Made by a program: the position numbers and the translations under genes
Notes under the pieces: generated by a model
What the model was told of the DNA's origin: nothing
The model's database searches: none
The model's input: the letters and a program-made list of their open reading frames with translations, nothing else
In this document: positions 19,660 to 32,101 of the stretch, in pieces
Layout: the number at the start of each line of letters is the position of its first letter
How positions within the stretch are numbered: position 1 is the first letter of the stretch
Assembly (NCBI GenBank): GCA_964006375.1
Contig: OZ023267.1
Location: 15,635,471-15,699,470, forward strand
DNA: 64,000 nt
Origin: Tillus elongatus
Lineage: Eukaryota; Arthropoda; Insecta; Coleoptera; Cleridae
Direction: 5' to 3'

Positions 19660-20226
19660 AATGACGGGCTAGATGGGACACCAAGACCCGGGGCGATGGA
19701 CGGCCCGATTAATAGGAAATTTGAAGGACTGGGTGGAGCGGAAGCACCGTATGGTAGGCTACTATTTGACACAGTTTTTTAACGGACACTGGTACTTCCG
19801 GCCCTTTCTAGCAAAGATCGGAAAGTCAACCGATTTCCAGTGTAGGTATTGCCAAATCGAAGAAGACGATGCGCACCACACCTTCTTTGTGTGATCTCGA
19901 TGGGAATACCTCCAAAGCGACCTGGTTAGCGAAGTAGGTGTTTTCACTCCCAAAACGATCATAACCAAAATGATGAACAAGAGGGGGAACTGGAATACCA
20001 TCACCAAATTTGTTATCACTATTCTAAAAGCAAAGGAGGCTAAGCTGACTAGGAAAGAAAATAAACGAGAAGAGGCAGAGAGGCAACTAAGGGACTGTCT
20101 TGAAGTATTACTGGAAAAGTTGTTCCCGGGTAGTCTACTATGGGAAGCGGGAAATGGTGTTTTAGTCGGTATGTCCGAATGGACGATTCCGACACAAAGG
20201 ATGAGGATCCGCATTGTCAGTCCATA
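19660..20226 (+). pseudogene. C-terminal Cys/His region of the R1-type element
   Basis: Translation gives RWTARLIGNLKDWVERKHR, YYLTQFFNGHWYF and CRYCQIEEDDAHHTFFV, the C-X2-C...H motif typical of R1 C-termini. The codon expected to supply the last Cys is a TGA at 19892-19894. The frame then continues to about 20226 with a Lys/Glu-rich segment. Confidence 0.7.
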
Positions 20227-22647
20227 GAGGGTGTTACCAACCCCCGTCCCGTCTCAAAAAAGGACCAATTTTGTTTCTTGTATACAGTGCTAAAATTCAT
20301 TAAAATCTGGTCATACTTCCTATGTTCCTATGTAATTGACCATAACTTGTGTGCCTGCCCAACAACAGATGCTTCTTCAAAAGAGATTTCAGAATTTTTA
20401 ATCACAAGTACGCTACCGGTGTATATATTCATCAAGCCTTCTAAATTTCTTAGTTATTCAAATAAGTGAAGTTAGGGCTAGTGTAAAGGAAGTAGGAAGG
20501 AGGTAAGGAAAATTACGCCATTTAACTTTTAGACTATACATTTTTATTAATATTTCAAAAACTATAATGCAATTGTGTACAAGAATGAGCAAGCGTAAAA
20601 GACTGCCTGTCTGTTTTAAATAAAGCAGAAATGTTACGTTGTCGAATATAATCTGTTACAATATAAAGCAGTTAAAAAATGGGTTTTCACCTTTTTAAAA
20701 CAATAAATTTCTAATGAGCATCCCCTTCGGCTAAGTCCAAGACATCACCGTTCTATTAATTTAAGACAATCTGCCTATTCCCGCTCATATTTTTCCGACG
20801 AGTAAGCAGAGTTGCCGTGAGTTTTACTCTTTTGCTCCCTCTTTCTAGAACGATGTGTGGACAGAGTTGAATTTGGAGTCGTGTAAAGCAATGTTCAGAG
20901 TTTTTGTATTGTTTCTGATGTTGTCAAGAGCAATCCCTAATTGTTTTTAGGAATAGAATGCCGGTTTTTGGTGCCACAAATACATGTTGTCACTTATACT
21001 CCTTCAGGCGTTCAGAGTTACCCCATTCAAGATCTTATGTGGAGCTCCTGTGAACACTGTTGATAACTGATTTGGAAATTCAATAACAAACAGTTTTATG
21101 ATCACCTAAAATTTATTGCTTAGCCATTACTAAAACTAATGCAGGTCAAAAGATTTTGAAAGTATTCGCATATTTCACAGATTTTTAAGAATTTCTATTA
21201 ACACTTATCTACCACTCTTGTTTTTCCTCGGGAAAAGCTCATAGAAATGTCATGGATAAATATAAATTGTAAATCTGAACAATGGGCCATAGAGATCGAA
21301 AATACCGCACATGGCAAATATCTAGAGCAAGACTGAGTATTTATTTTTTTGGGTGTTTACACATGCCCCATATTTTTATTTGCCCCACATTACCAAAATA
21401 ATATCTAGTAAACGAAGCGCTTTCATTTTCAACAACCCTGTATGTCGTATTATAAAATATAAATTATCCGCTGCATAAACATATAGAAAACTCTCTTCTC
21501 AGGAGCCGAATTTCTCAATTCGCCAATAGGGATATACTATATTTTCATTTAGAAGTCATTGCAGAAACGGTAATAGCATATGGTGTAAACAGCATCGTTA
21601 GCTCTAGGTTAATGATGTTTACTCTTTGCAAGCATTATGTGAAGCACCTGTACCAGAACCCAATCAATACTCCATTATCAGAGAGGAGCAGCCTCCATGT
21701 CTTCCCCATATACGATAAGGTGCGTTGGCACAATATAACAATAGGGAGATTATAATGAGCATGGCTGAATGCAAGTTTGCTCATATTACACAGCAGCAGC
21801 CGCTTTTACGAGTAATGATACAGACTTTTTTAACAGCATGAAATACGCATTGAGAATTTCTGGAGCGAGCTTAGTCGTTCACTTATTTCTATAGACTAAT
21901 ACAGAGTGTCGCCTTTAGAAATATAACAGCGTTATAAATCTTTGTTTTGTGGTAAATCTAGATCAAGTTGGCTTTAAAAGAAAATAACTGTCAAGATCTA
22001 GCTATGACCATAATGATCATAATAGTAATAATAATAGTAATATATATCGACAATAATCACAACAAATAAGTTGCAAACTTGTGCTTGTCTCAGATGCAAT
22101 TTTGACAATTTTTACGATGTCTAAGCGAAAAAGCTTTAAAAATTTTTTGTCACCCATGCCATACTTTCACATGTATTGACAATGTGGAAGTAAAAAAGAC
22201 ATCATTTTCACGTTCGAGCAGGTTTTCCGTGAATAATATACCTAATATCTATATTATATATGTAAATATAATTGTCCCTAATTATGGATTCCAGTGACAC
22301 TAATCTGCGCCCGTTTCTTGAAATTTTCTGAAAATCTTACCATCGTGTCTTCTCTATTACTTCTACATCGTCAATACGTGTGGAAGTATGCTATCGGCTA
22401 CAGAAATGAAAAAAAATCGCTTAAATGCCGTAAAAGTGTAAAAACATAGAAAGCACGATTTGGGAACAAAACATTTTTTGTCCGTCCGTCTGCATGCCTG
22501 TATGTTAACAGCCACGATGACGAAGCCAAGAACGAATCGAGATATCGCCTTCAAATTTGGTACGTATAGAGTTCGAACTGGCTAGACCAACGGTTCGGAT
22601 TGTTTTGAATAAAATCACTTCAAGGGACAGGGAAGAATGGGGAAGAC
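20227..22647. other. Unassigned AT-rich sequence
   Basis: No coding motif recognised. Short frames at 20140-20469 and 22363-22554 have no recognisable domain. A few imperfect A/T repeats (tagtaataataatagtaat near 22025) are present. Confidence 0.5.
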
Positions 22648-22707
22648 AGGAAAAATGTCAATTTTCACCAAAGCACCCCCGCTTTGGTGAAAATTGACAT
22701 TTTTCCT
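22648..22707. repeat. Perfect 27-bp hairpin with 6-nt loop
   Basis: Arms at 22648-22674 and 22681-22707 are exact reverse complements around the loop accccc. On the plus strand a T-run follows. It lies beside the 3' end of the Jockey-like copy at 22745. No function is known; it may be a foldback remnant. Confidence 0.95.
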
Positions 22708-22744
22708 TTTTTTCTCCAACGTTGGTATATTTTTTTATTTTTTT

Positions 22745-24171
22745 ATTTCAACAACACACCACGAGGGCCCACAGCCTAAATACTATCATACCGTGGGTGT
22801 TGACAAGGAGGAAAGAGGTAACTTGTTAATTCTGGACCTGAAGGTTGAGGGGTTCGGAGGAGAAGGAAAACATGTGCCGGCAAGGAATTCCACAACTTGG
22901 TCTTCGGGCCAAAAGAGCGGGCATAACAAGATGTTCTATGTCTGTCTGGTGACCCGGACAGTAGAAGGGTGCATTCGCTCTGTTCCTTTGGTAGATCTAC
23001 TGGGGGCAGCCGGTGGAGGAACTATGGAAGATATAAAAGAGAGAGAGGTCACCAACGGCACGTCGGTGGGCAAGGGATGGCAGCACTTGGGTGAGGGTAG
23101 AGTCACCGATGACACGTATAGCTCTCTTCTGAATGGAGTCCAGGACAGCGAGTGTAGAAGCGGCAGGAGCACCCCAGATGTGGGAGAAGTATTCGAGGTT
23201 TGGCCTTATTTGTAAAGTATATAAGGTATAGAGATTAGCTGGTGAAAAGTATTTACGAGCCCGGAAGAGGAAACCCAATTTCTTAGCAGCCGCTTCTGCA
23301 ATTGATGTGACATGTTGGTACCAATTGAGATTTCAATCCACAGAAATGTCAACAAGTGAAGAGGACTCATTACTTTAAATAACTCGGTTGTTCATTGTGA
23401 TTAGTCTAGGGCTGGTGTATCTCCTTTGAGATAGAAAGCAAGACTGAGATTTGGTGGAGTTGAATTGTACAATATTTCTACTTCCCCAGGCTCATATTTT
23501 TTTGGAGATCCACAGAGACAGAACCTTCCATGAGTCTGCGATCTTCATCTAATTGGGCTAAAGAGACGGGCTTAGAATATTGTATATTTGAGTGGAGGGT
23601 GCTGTCGTCCGCGTATCTGTGAATTGGGTTGGATGTGCTAGAGAGAAGGTCATTGATGTGGAGAAGAAAGAAAGTAGTTTAGAGGAATAGCCATCAACGA
23701 CAAAAGAAATGCTTCGGTTGAAGAGGAAATTTGCTGTCCAGGTACAGAGTGTTGATGGCAAGCCATAGGCCGGAAATTTATTAAGCTGCGCTGCGTGCCA
23801 GACCTGGTCGAATGCTTTGGATATGTCTAGAGCGACAATCTGGGATTCACCGTGTAGTTCTATAGACTTGTTCCAAGAATGGGGACAAAGAAAAGGAGGT
23901 CGGCAGTTGATCTGCCCTGACAAGATTCATACTGCCTGTCGTGGCATAGACTGTGTTTTTCAAGAAATTTTAGTAGTTCGGTGTTTATATACTTTTCCAT
24001 CACTTTAGAGACAACTGAAAGGAGTGAAATAGGCCTGTAGTTGCTAGGAAGCGTTTCGAATCCCTTTTTGGGGACGGGTTGTACTCGAGCAGTTTTCCTG
24101 TTACTAGGGAGTATGCCTCTATTGTAAGATGTCTGAAACAGACGAGTCAGGACAGGAGCAAGTTCTGGTTC
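22745..24171 (-). mobile_element. Jockey-like non-LTR element, copy B
   Basis: A minus-strand copy of the same family as 58732-61750, from RT block 1 to the 3' end. The A-rich tail appears as a T-rich run near 22728-22745. It is 5' truncated at about 24171, next to a SINE. Substitutions and indels are scattered along its length. Confidence 0.85.
22790..24165 (-). pseudogene. RT pseudogene of Jockey-like copy B
   Basis: The longest piece (23558-23923) reads SWNKSIELHGESQIVALDIS, then KAFDQVWHAAQLNKFPAYGL, with the QYGF and GRST-like region just upstream damaged. The piece 22997-23278 reads ANLYTLYTLQIRPNLEYFSH and LDSIQKRAIRVIGD, the RT thumb. The GVPQG-to-YADD region has a deletion (SYSSKLLSFFSTSMTFSLAH). 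Non-functional. Confidence 0.8.
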
Positions 24172-24474
24172 TGGTGACTATGGCCAATCGCTGACGCCAG
24201 GGAGCAGTTTCACCTCACTATCCTGGATATTTTTCCGAACCCCTGCCTTTCTGTAAGGAGTGTAGGGATCTTTAATGTGCGAAACATCGCATCGACACGG
24301 GACCGACGGCTTTACGGCCCCTCCGAAGGGAGGAACTTGCAGTAATTCAAATAGCCCAAAATGCCACAATTGATTGTTACTGTTAATGTTATAGTATGTA
24401 CTGAAAAAGTGAAAGGAGAACCCTGAGATCGAACTCAGTACCCTTCGGTTCAAACGCTGAACCACCGAGGCTCT
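24172..24474 (-). mobile_element. tRNA-derived SINE, copy 1
   Basis: About 300 bp alignable over its whole length with 44834-45165. The 5' end is tRNA-like, with a pol III A-box-like cggtggttcagcg (plus coordinates 24455-24467) and a B-box-like gagttcgatctca (24424-24436) at tRNA-like spacing. A conserved central block follows (cccttcggagggg, aaagccgtcggtcccgtgtc, cacattaaagatccc, gaaaggcaggggttcgg). The 3' tail beyond ggccatag is missing at the junction with the Jockey-like copy. This layout fits a SINE2-type element with a conserved central domain. Confidence 0.75.
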
Positions 24475-24580
24475 ATATTTTTTCGCTAAAACTCGAGTAA
24501 TAAACGTTTTAGGGTTCGTTTATTGGAAATTTTTAATTTAATCAAACATCTGGTATTGTACGCTAAAATAAAAAAATAAT
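24475..24580. other. Short spacer between SINE and TIR element
   Basis: AT-rich sequence with no feature seen. Confidence 0.5.
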
Positions 24581-24788
24581 TCTGGACGCAGCAAGTGCGT
24601 TATGGTAGCGAATTTTCATTAAATGCTTCAAATTTGTATAACTCAATTTTCTATAAACTTAGAAAGTTGAGTTTTGGTGGAGTAAGGTATTTACGCGAGC
24701 AAAACACCAACCAAATTTCATCAAAATAACGGTTATTTTTTTGAGATACAATTTTTTTTTCGGTAAAATTAATTTGTTTAATTTTTGC

Positions 24789-24847
24789 AGTCTCACCATC
24801 GATACCTCTCTATGAATCACTAATAGAGAGGTATCGATGGTGAGACT
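24789..24847. repeat. Perfect 25-bp hairpin inside the TIR element
   Basis: Arms at 24789-24813 and 24823-24847 are exact reverse complements with a 9-nt loop. Other family copies keep only one arm. Confidence 0.95.
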
Positions 24848-24923
24848 TGGCAAATTTTTTTTCCAATAAGCGCAAACTAGGACCTCTAGAACCCATATCC
24901 GGGGACAGTTTCAATTTTTATGT

Positions 24924-24927
<4 letters not shown>

Positions 24928-25010
<83 letters not shown>
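24928..25010. repeat. (TA)n microsatellite in TIR element
   Basis: About 83 bp of TA at the family's fixed internal site. Confidence 0.97.
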
Positions 25011-25013
<3 letters not shown>

Positions 25014-25332
25014 CAACTGATAACTCAAAAGATAATTAACCGATTTGGATGAAACTCGGCAAGTACCTTTATTTTATTAAGGGCTTGGATGAGTTAGTTA
25101 TCCAGGAAAATCGGACAAGGTTTTCCGGAAAAATTTTGAGTTTTCTTTCGAAAAAAATTTTTCTCCGAAAATTACCAAGCTATTTTAATTAAATTTGGTG
25201 GATATGTTGCCTTGGGAAAGACCTTAGTACAAACCAAAAGTTAATCTTCTAAGTTTGTAGAAAATTTAGTTATTCAAATTTGAAACATTTAATGACAATT
25301 CACTACCATAACGCACTTGCTGCGTCCCGAAC

Positions 25333-26399
25333 TTTTTTTCTTTAAGGAAGTGCACTAAAAGCAAGAGACTGCATGAGCATATTCTTTTATTACGAGTTAA
25401 CAAAAAGTATTTCTTAGTGTATCTAAAAAGTGAAGACTCTATCTTGTGTAATATTTCTAATAAATTGATACAACCGCAATTAATAATTGGGTTGTCCGGG
25501 CCTACATATAATTTTAATTATGGTTTTAATCCTCGAAACAGCCTACTGTGTCAGTATTGTTGAATTTTCTCTACAACTTCTCACTCTCTACATGTATGTT
25601 ATATTGTCCTACTAATTAATAACCCAGCCTGTTTATTTAGTATCCATACATACTAGCTAATGGTAATTATTGACGTAAATATACACATAGTATACATATC
25701 GAAATACAGGTATTTCTGCAGTAAATCAATAGGATGTGGTGTGTTAATTTCCTGCCTAAGTTTGCTAATGTATGTGCAACGTAACTTCCTTGGAGACGGT
25801 TTACATTTAGTAATCTGATATTAATTGTGTGATAATTATTACAATCTAGGCCTCTGATGAAGCATTGTTACCTCGTAAAACATTCATTAAAAACATCGAG
25901 CCAGTCCGTGTGTGATTATACACTACTACATGTTTTAGTAACTTCAGGAGTTCCCCAGGATACTCATTCGTGTCTGCTTAGTTTTTAGCGACTGTTTGTA
26001 AAAAAATCACTGTAGAGGGGATCGAGACCTTTTCACTAAAAAACAGTAGTTAGAAGAGTGCAAACTAGACCATGGAAAACATATCTCGCGAGTTCACGCT
26101 GTTCGTCGATGATACAACGATCAATTAGAGGAAATTTGCGTGCTTGAATGATTACTAATATTTTTTAAATATTAAGTAAGGTAGATGCGCCAGGATGCCG
26201 ACCGCTACTGGTAGTCGTCCAGTTGGCATTTAAAACATAACTTAAAACACAAACACCAAATTGTAATTTCATCCAAGTATGAGTGATCGACCACTAAACG
26301 ACAATCTCCCACCTCGTTTTGGTTATCTAGAGGCTCTTATTTCTGTCAAAATTTGGCGCTAAAAGTTAGAGTGTATCACGGAACTGGTACAAGTGACGA
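25333..26399. other. Unassigned sequence with a possible PLE-end relic
   Basis: Mostly featureless. Near 25856-25895 the string cctctgatgaagcattgtta, followed by taaaacattcatt, resembles a decayed CUGAUGA...GAAAC motif of PLE ends. It is too degraded to call. Confidence 0.4.
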
Positions 26400-27258
26400 A
26401 GTAGTAGTATTAGCGGTGGTGGGGAGGCTAACGCCAGGCAAGTAGGCTACAATGGGCCCTTTTTGCTAACCCTGGCAACTCAGCCACCACGCTCTACACT
26501 TCCTCGGTTCCATCGCCAAACCGCCTCCACCTCGAAATGAAGCCATGACGCTCTTCCACTGGACGGTACTTACCTGGTTCCTCTGCAGAGTCCTCGATCC
26601 GAATAATTCTCTTCGAAAGCCTTGCATTCACACAGGTAGTGGTAAGACGTCTCTTCATTCTCGCTGCATTCCTGGCAAATGGGATTCCTCTCGACCCCTA
26701 TCAAGGTGAGGTGTCTTCTAAGAGCGCAGTGGCCTGTCAGCACCCCAATGATGCGGCGAAGCGCAGGTCGACTCCTACCGAGAAGCCAGACAGTCTTGTA
26801 TACACCCCCCCCCCCCCTCCTACAGCCACCGATCGAACCCCAGTGCTTCTCAATGCCCTCCTCAGTCCACCTGTCTAGGGCGACGGAGACCACCTTCCTA
26901 CTTATGCCGATCGCAGGCTCCGGGCCACAGAACGGCAACTGGGAACCAAGTCTTGCGATATGATTCGCCACCTCATTCCCCGCTACATGACAGTATCCCG
27001 GAACCCACACAAGTTGTACCTCCTTTGTCCTGGCTAGTCCTTAAGGGGGTCAGCGCAATCCTGAACCAGTGTTGACCTAATTCTGGCCGCGCAGACTGCC
27101 CGGAGGACCGCCTGGCTATCCGAGCAAATGTATACACAATTTTCAGGGCTCATCCTCACATTCTGTCGATTGGCTAGAGACAGGATAGTGTATACCTCTG
27201 TCACTGCTGATAGCGTTGAGAGTTCCTTGGGGGGCTCGGTGGCGGCTCAGGGTGAGGC
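26400..27258 (-). pseudogene. RNase H and tail relic of a second RNase H-type retrotransposon family
   Basis: The minus strand reads SVTEVYTILSLAN, ENCVYICSDSQAVLRAV (RNase H with its DSQ Asp), then after breaks WVPGYCHVAGNEVANHIARL, and a tail of RRIIGVLTGHCALRRHLTLI then CQECSENEETSYHYLCECKAF. It has the same architecture as the family at 10472-15364 but low sequence similarity, so it is a different family. A C-run at 26807-26816 is a local low-complexity change. The VPGHC His reads Tyr and the final Asp (NEVAD) reads Asn, so it is inactive. Confidence 0.75.
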
Positions 27259-28135
27259 CGAACAATAATTTGCAGCAAATGCACTGCTGCTTAACAGAGA
27301 AAAGACAAATATAATGGTGTTCTCTATGACGCAACTTGACGAGACAGGAGCACTGTTGGAGAGCACAAGATTTCTGGGTGTTGTCATTAACTCAAGGCTT
27401 CTGTGGGACAAACATGTTGACTCATTGGCAGGTAAACTCTCGAGAGGCATGTTCTTGCTTCGGGGCCTGGTTGGCAGTGTTTCGGTTCAGAGGACAGCGT
27501 ATTTCGCTGCTTTTCACTCGCATCTTTCTTATGCTATCATGGTTTGTGGTCATGCTGCTGGTGCTAAGCGTCTCTTTGGACTCCAGCGTAAGGCTATACG
27601 TGTGATGTGTGGTGCCGGTTACAGAGATGATTGTAGAGCGCTCTTTGGACACATGAGTATACTTACATTACCAGCACTCTATATCTTTGAAAATATGATG
27701 TACATCAAGGAGAATGTGAGTGAATACCAGAGTCACCGAGATGTCCATACCTATGGTACGAGACAGAGGAAGAACATTGTGCCCATCTATTGGCGACGGA
27801 AGAGATGTCGGAGTGGAACTGGCTACTGGGCAATTAAGTTATACAATAAAATACCTGCTTATATAAGAAACTTGTCGTTGACGAAGTTTAGGAACAGAGT
27901 GAGGGAAATACTGTTGTGAAATTCCTTCTATTCGATGGAAGAGTTCTTGAGGTTCGAGTTTTAGAATTGAGAACTAAAGTTTTCCAGGGTTTCTGGATGA
28001 TTTTATGTTTAGCCTTTTAAATGATTTTATGTGTGCAGCTTTTTTTAGGTGATTTTATCTGTATTGTTTGTGACCTGTGCATATTGCTGGGTGTAATCCT
28101 GGCACTAATACATTATTATTATTATTATATCAGAG
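27259..28135 (+). pseudogene. C-terminal RT fragment of a non-LTR retrotransposon, (ATT)n tail
   Basis: An open stretch of about 215 residues (27259-27919) starts inside the RT domain. ANALLLNREKTNIMVFS is the block after YADD, followed by FLGVVINSRLLWDKHVDSLA, LSYAIMVCGH, GLQRKAIRVM and WAIKLYNKIPAYIRNLSLTK. The first ATG at 27314 is not a real start because the frame is open upstream. A 3' untranslated part ends in an ATT-repeat tail at about 28111-28135. The element is 5' truncated, so it lacks the catalytic palm. Placement in the Jockey/CR1 group is inferred. Confidence 0.8.
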
Positions 28136-28153
28136 GCCAGTTTAAAATTTGGT

Positions 28154-28154
28154 G

Positions 28155-28245
<91 letters not shown>
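28154..28245. repeat. (TA)n microsatellite
   Basis: About 92 bp of TA, directly before a TIR-family segment. Confidence 0.97.
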
Positions 28246-29110
<865 letters not shown>

Positions 29111-29967
29111 TAAAAGCAAAAACTATTTGACGTCATGTGTAATATGTAGATAGGTATCTTCGTTTAGTTCAGTTATGAGCAATAGAAAAAAATTCACACA
29201 TTGATCTCTGAGAGTAGTCAATGCATCGGGGAAAATGAGTCAGGAGTCCTTTTGCCAGACTCCACTTGCACAAAAGCATTTGCGCGAGTCTACATGACAT
29301 ACGGGTGAATTAGACGTCACAATTATACACTTTTTGAGGCTAGGTTATCAAAAAACGTTCTCTCCTTGCACCAAAGTAAGATATATTCCAATCAGATTGA
29401 CAACAAATCAAGTACATCGATTCAAAATACTTAATATTTTGTATTCAAGAGCATATTAAATAGAAAACTATGAATACGAATACCTTTTAGCTACATAAGT
29501 GCAATTGTAGCGGCTCAATTACTACACATTTGATAATTAGACCCAGAATCACTGTTGGCATGTGGGTATGGGTATCCGATTTCGAGAAATGCACGTGACT
29601 CCTTTTGCCCACTACATTCGTTTTGCCCGACTCTCCCCTGCCTATCTTTTTGCGAATATACCGATACAATGTTTAGACAATTGTTGTGGTTTGAAATTTT
29701 TTCATGGAAACAAACTATCCATGTAAAAAATATATAGACGTATTCAACTGACCTGACCTGACAAGTTAGAGGGTGGCAAGATAGTGAACTAGCTTTGTGA
29801 GGTTTGTGAGTGTCAACAGTTTTAGTATTGTTCATAAGATCGTCGACTGGGTTCACCAGAGGAAGCAACGCTGACAAAAACGAATAGACATATATTAGAA
29901 GGTGAACGTGAATATTAAGTTGCCTCTTTTCAATCTTCATGAAGTTAGGGTAGTAGTTTTTTTTCTT
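29111..29967. other. Unassigned sequence
   Basis: A 141-codon minus frame at 29515-29940 has no recognisable domain and is treated as chance. No repeat partner was noticed. Confidence 0.5.
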
Positions 29968-30686
29968 CCCTCAGGGCTCCTCCGCGACTTTGCCGCCCCG
30001 ATAGCACTGCAGCCTTGGGCTTATTGTGCATGCCCTTAGTATTTTTACTCCACCCATTCCAAAATAACTGTGTCTTGAACTAGTCTGCACAGCAAATGGT
30101 AGGGCGAATTTCTATATTGCTCTGTCTCCGGTCTGGACTGACCGTAGGTCAGTTGTCTTTTGCGGTCCAGAGCTTTACACTCGCACAAGATGTGCTGGGC
30201 TAATTCATCCCCCTCGCCGCAGAGACTACATGCGAGGTCCCCATCGAACCGCCCCATTTTATGCAGATGTTTCTTGATGGCCATGTGTCCCGTCAAGAGA
30301 CCTGCTATGATTCTGAGCTGTCCTCTGCTAAGATTTAGCAGCTCCACAGCTCTTTTTAAACTGGGTTCGTCAATTACTGACTTCTTTTGTCTGAGCCCTG
30401 GATAGTCTGCCCAATACACCTTGTGTTCATTTCTCACCCAGGACTTAATGGATCCCCTGGGCGTGCTCTTTGTCACGCCCAGAACCGGTTCTGGTCCCAT
30501 AAGTGGTTCTGCTGACCCTCTCTTCGCGAGACTATCAGCATCTTCATTGCCTTTGACCCCCGAGTGACCCGGCATCCAGATGACAGTGACCTCATTCTGC
30601 CCAGCCAGGTCGCTCGTCTCGTCTCGGCACTCACTCACCAGCCAGGAATTTACCTGTGGGTTATTTAGGGACTTAAGGGCTGCCTG
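29968..30686 (-). mobile_element. RNase H-bearing non-LTR retrotransposon, copy 3, strongly 5' truncated
   Basis: Matches the last ~720 bp of the copies at 1 and 10483. A T-run (poly-A in sense) precedes it at 29957-29966. It is truncated inside RNase H at about 30686. A possible short target repeat (ggtagta near 29949 and near 30703) is too short to be sure of. Confidence 0.85.
30045..30684 (-). pseudogene. RNase H end and Cys/His tail of copy 3
   Basis: An intact 197-codon frame: MSECRDETSDLAGQNEVTVI, WMPGHSGVKGNEDADSLAK, then VELLNLSRGQLRIIAGLLTG, KKHLHKMGRFDGD and CSLCGEGDELAQHILCECKA. Only the last RNase H motif (HSG...D) and the Cys/His tail are present. The frame continues upstream of the ATG to the truncation, so the ATG is internal. 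The absence of stops suggests a fairly recent insertion, but the piece cannot act alone. Confidence 0.8.
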
Positions 30687-32069
30687 GGTCCGAGGCTATG
30701 GTAGTATTAGTGTATATATATTTGTTATTGATAATTATTAATATATTGTATTTTCACCGAATTCAGGAATATAAGACCTTTATTTGAGAAGCCATAGAGC
30801 ACTTGCAGAGTTCAGATTTTTTGTACTTTAAATATATTACAGGCTACTTGGTGTGTAATATGGAAACAAAAAACACATATAAAGTTTACAAGGAGAGCAT
30901 AAAATTTGAATTCTTAAATTTTGCTTAATAAAATATCGCGTTCGACCTGAATATCTCTAGCCTGCAATCATGCTGAGAATTTGGAGAACTAGAAATTATT
31001 GCTGAATGTCAGCAAATAGCTAGGCTACTTGAAGCAGATTACAACTATAAATTATTGTAATTACAGCTTCTCCAATGATTTCCTTTCGGAATCTGATGTA
31101 ACGCTCTATTAATTTCCCGTTCGGCTCTATTAATAGCATTCTGTGCTATAACAGCGTTACAAACATTCTGCATATTGTAAGTTGATATCAGCTATTTAAC
31201 ATGGGATTTAAATTACGTCAATTCAAAAGATAATATTCAACGTATTTTTAGAGTTCTTACATAGGTAAATAATTCCAATCACATTTTCGTCTAAAGTAAC
31301 TACATTTACACATAACAACAAAGAAGTATGTTTTATTTGCGTTACGTTTTGATATAAAAAACCGCATAAAAATCTGAAAGTGTCTCCAGAGCAAGACCAA
31401 TTACATTTTGACCCATATAAAGAGCCACCAGTTTAAAAGCTTGCTTAAGAGATTTCGTGACGAAACAGAGTAAGTCTGTTATGGTAGCGAATTTTGGTAC
31501 AAATATTTTGTTTAAAAAAGTGTAAACCAGTACAAAAAAATACAATTAAAGATGCTGATGAAACCAGTTGTTCCGTTTTTAGCTTACTTCTTTTTAAGTT
31601 CATCGAAATCGAATATTCCAAAGAAATGATATGGCCCTAACTGGACGATGTCCACTTCACCTCCTCAAAAGTAAAATACCTAAATGAAAAATTCCCTTAT
31701 AAGTGAGTTGGAAGGAAAGTTTCCATATAATGGCCAGCTAGATCACAGGATGTGAAAATGCTGGATTCTTTTTTTGGGGAACATGTAAAAACAAAATTTT
31801 AAAATACAAACTAATAGCTTTGAGGACATCCCAAACAGAATAACAACCAAAGTAGAAACATATTTTACAAGTATAGAGAGCAAAAACTTATTGTACATTA
31901 GTTAACTGTGGGCCAGTAAATTGATGTCATTTTAATTGCGACAAAAATTTGAAGTTTTTATTAAAAAGTATAAATTACGCTTCAGTTTGTTCCATTCCTT
32001 TCCGTATATTGAAAATCGTTAATTGTAGATTTCACTTGTAGTATACTGTTATATTGTGGCCCTTCTCAA
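30687..32069. other. Unassigned AT-rich sequence with a TIR-family trace
   Basis: At 31468-31495 agtctgttatggtagcgaattt resembles the TIR end of the family at 24581. The rest is featureless. Confidence 0.45.
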
Positions 32070-32101
32070 TTCTAGATGTTCTAGGATCTTCTTTAACGTT
32101 T

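Larger units (their letters stand above)
17090..20226 (+). mobile_element. Degraded R1-type non-LTR retrotransposon
   Basis: A GC-richer block with the order endonuclease, RT, C-terminal zinc motif on the plus strand. It carries many stops and frameshifts, so it is old. It shows no close nucleotide similarity to the other non-LTR families in the window. No ORF1 remnant or terminal tail is clear, and the boundaries are approximate. Confidence 0.75.
24581..25332. mobile_element. TIR element with internal (TA)n, complete copy
   Basis: A 752-bp non-coding element. Terminal inverted repeats at 24581-24625 and 25286-25330 match at 42 of 45 positions; the ends read tctggacgcagcaagtgcgt. Inside are a perfect 25-bp hairpin (24789-24847), the (TA)n tract, and conserved blocks (ctctagaacccatatccggg, ataactcaaaagataatt, ggcttggatgag, aaggttttccgg). 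Partial copies occur at 5545, 28250, 34915, 38256, 48771, 51790, 53594, 54030, 55190 and 58385. No transposase is present, so movement in trans is inferred. No target duplication could be recognised. Confidence 0.8.

Noticed and set aside
22694..23215. 173-codon plus-strand frame
   Set aside because: Antisense to the RT C-terminus of Jockey-like copy B.
24178..24465. 95-codon frame, with a comparable 122-codon frame at 44822-45190
   Set aside because: Both lie inside SINE copies and have no protein similarity.
24420..24474. Possible functional tRNA gene
   Set aside because: The head of the SINE is tRNA-like, but the cloverleaf is incomplete and the unit continues into a SINE body.
25856..25900. 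Hammerhead-like string CTGATGA...TAAAAC
   Set aside because: GAAA is mutated, no stem II can be drawn, and no PLE coding sequence is adjacent.
29515..29940. 141-codon minus-strand frame
   Set aside because: No domain and no homologous copy in the window.
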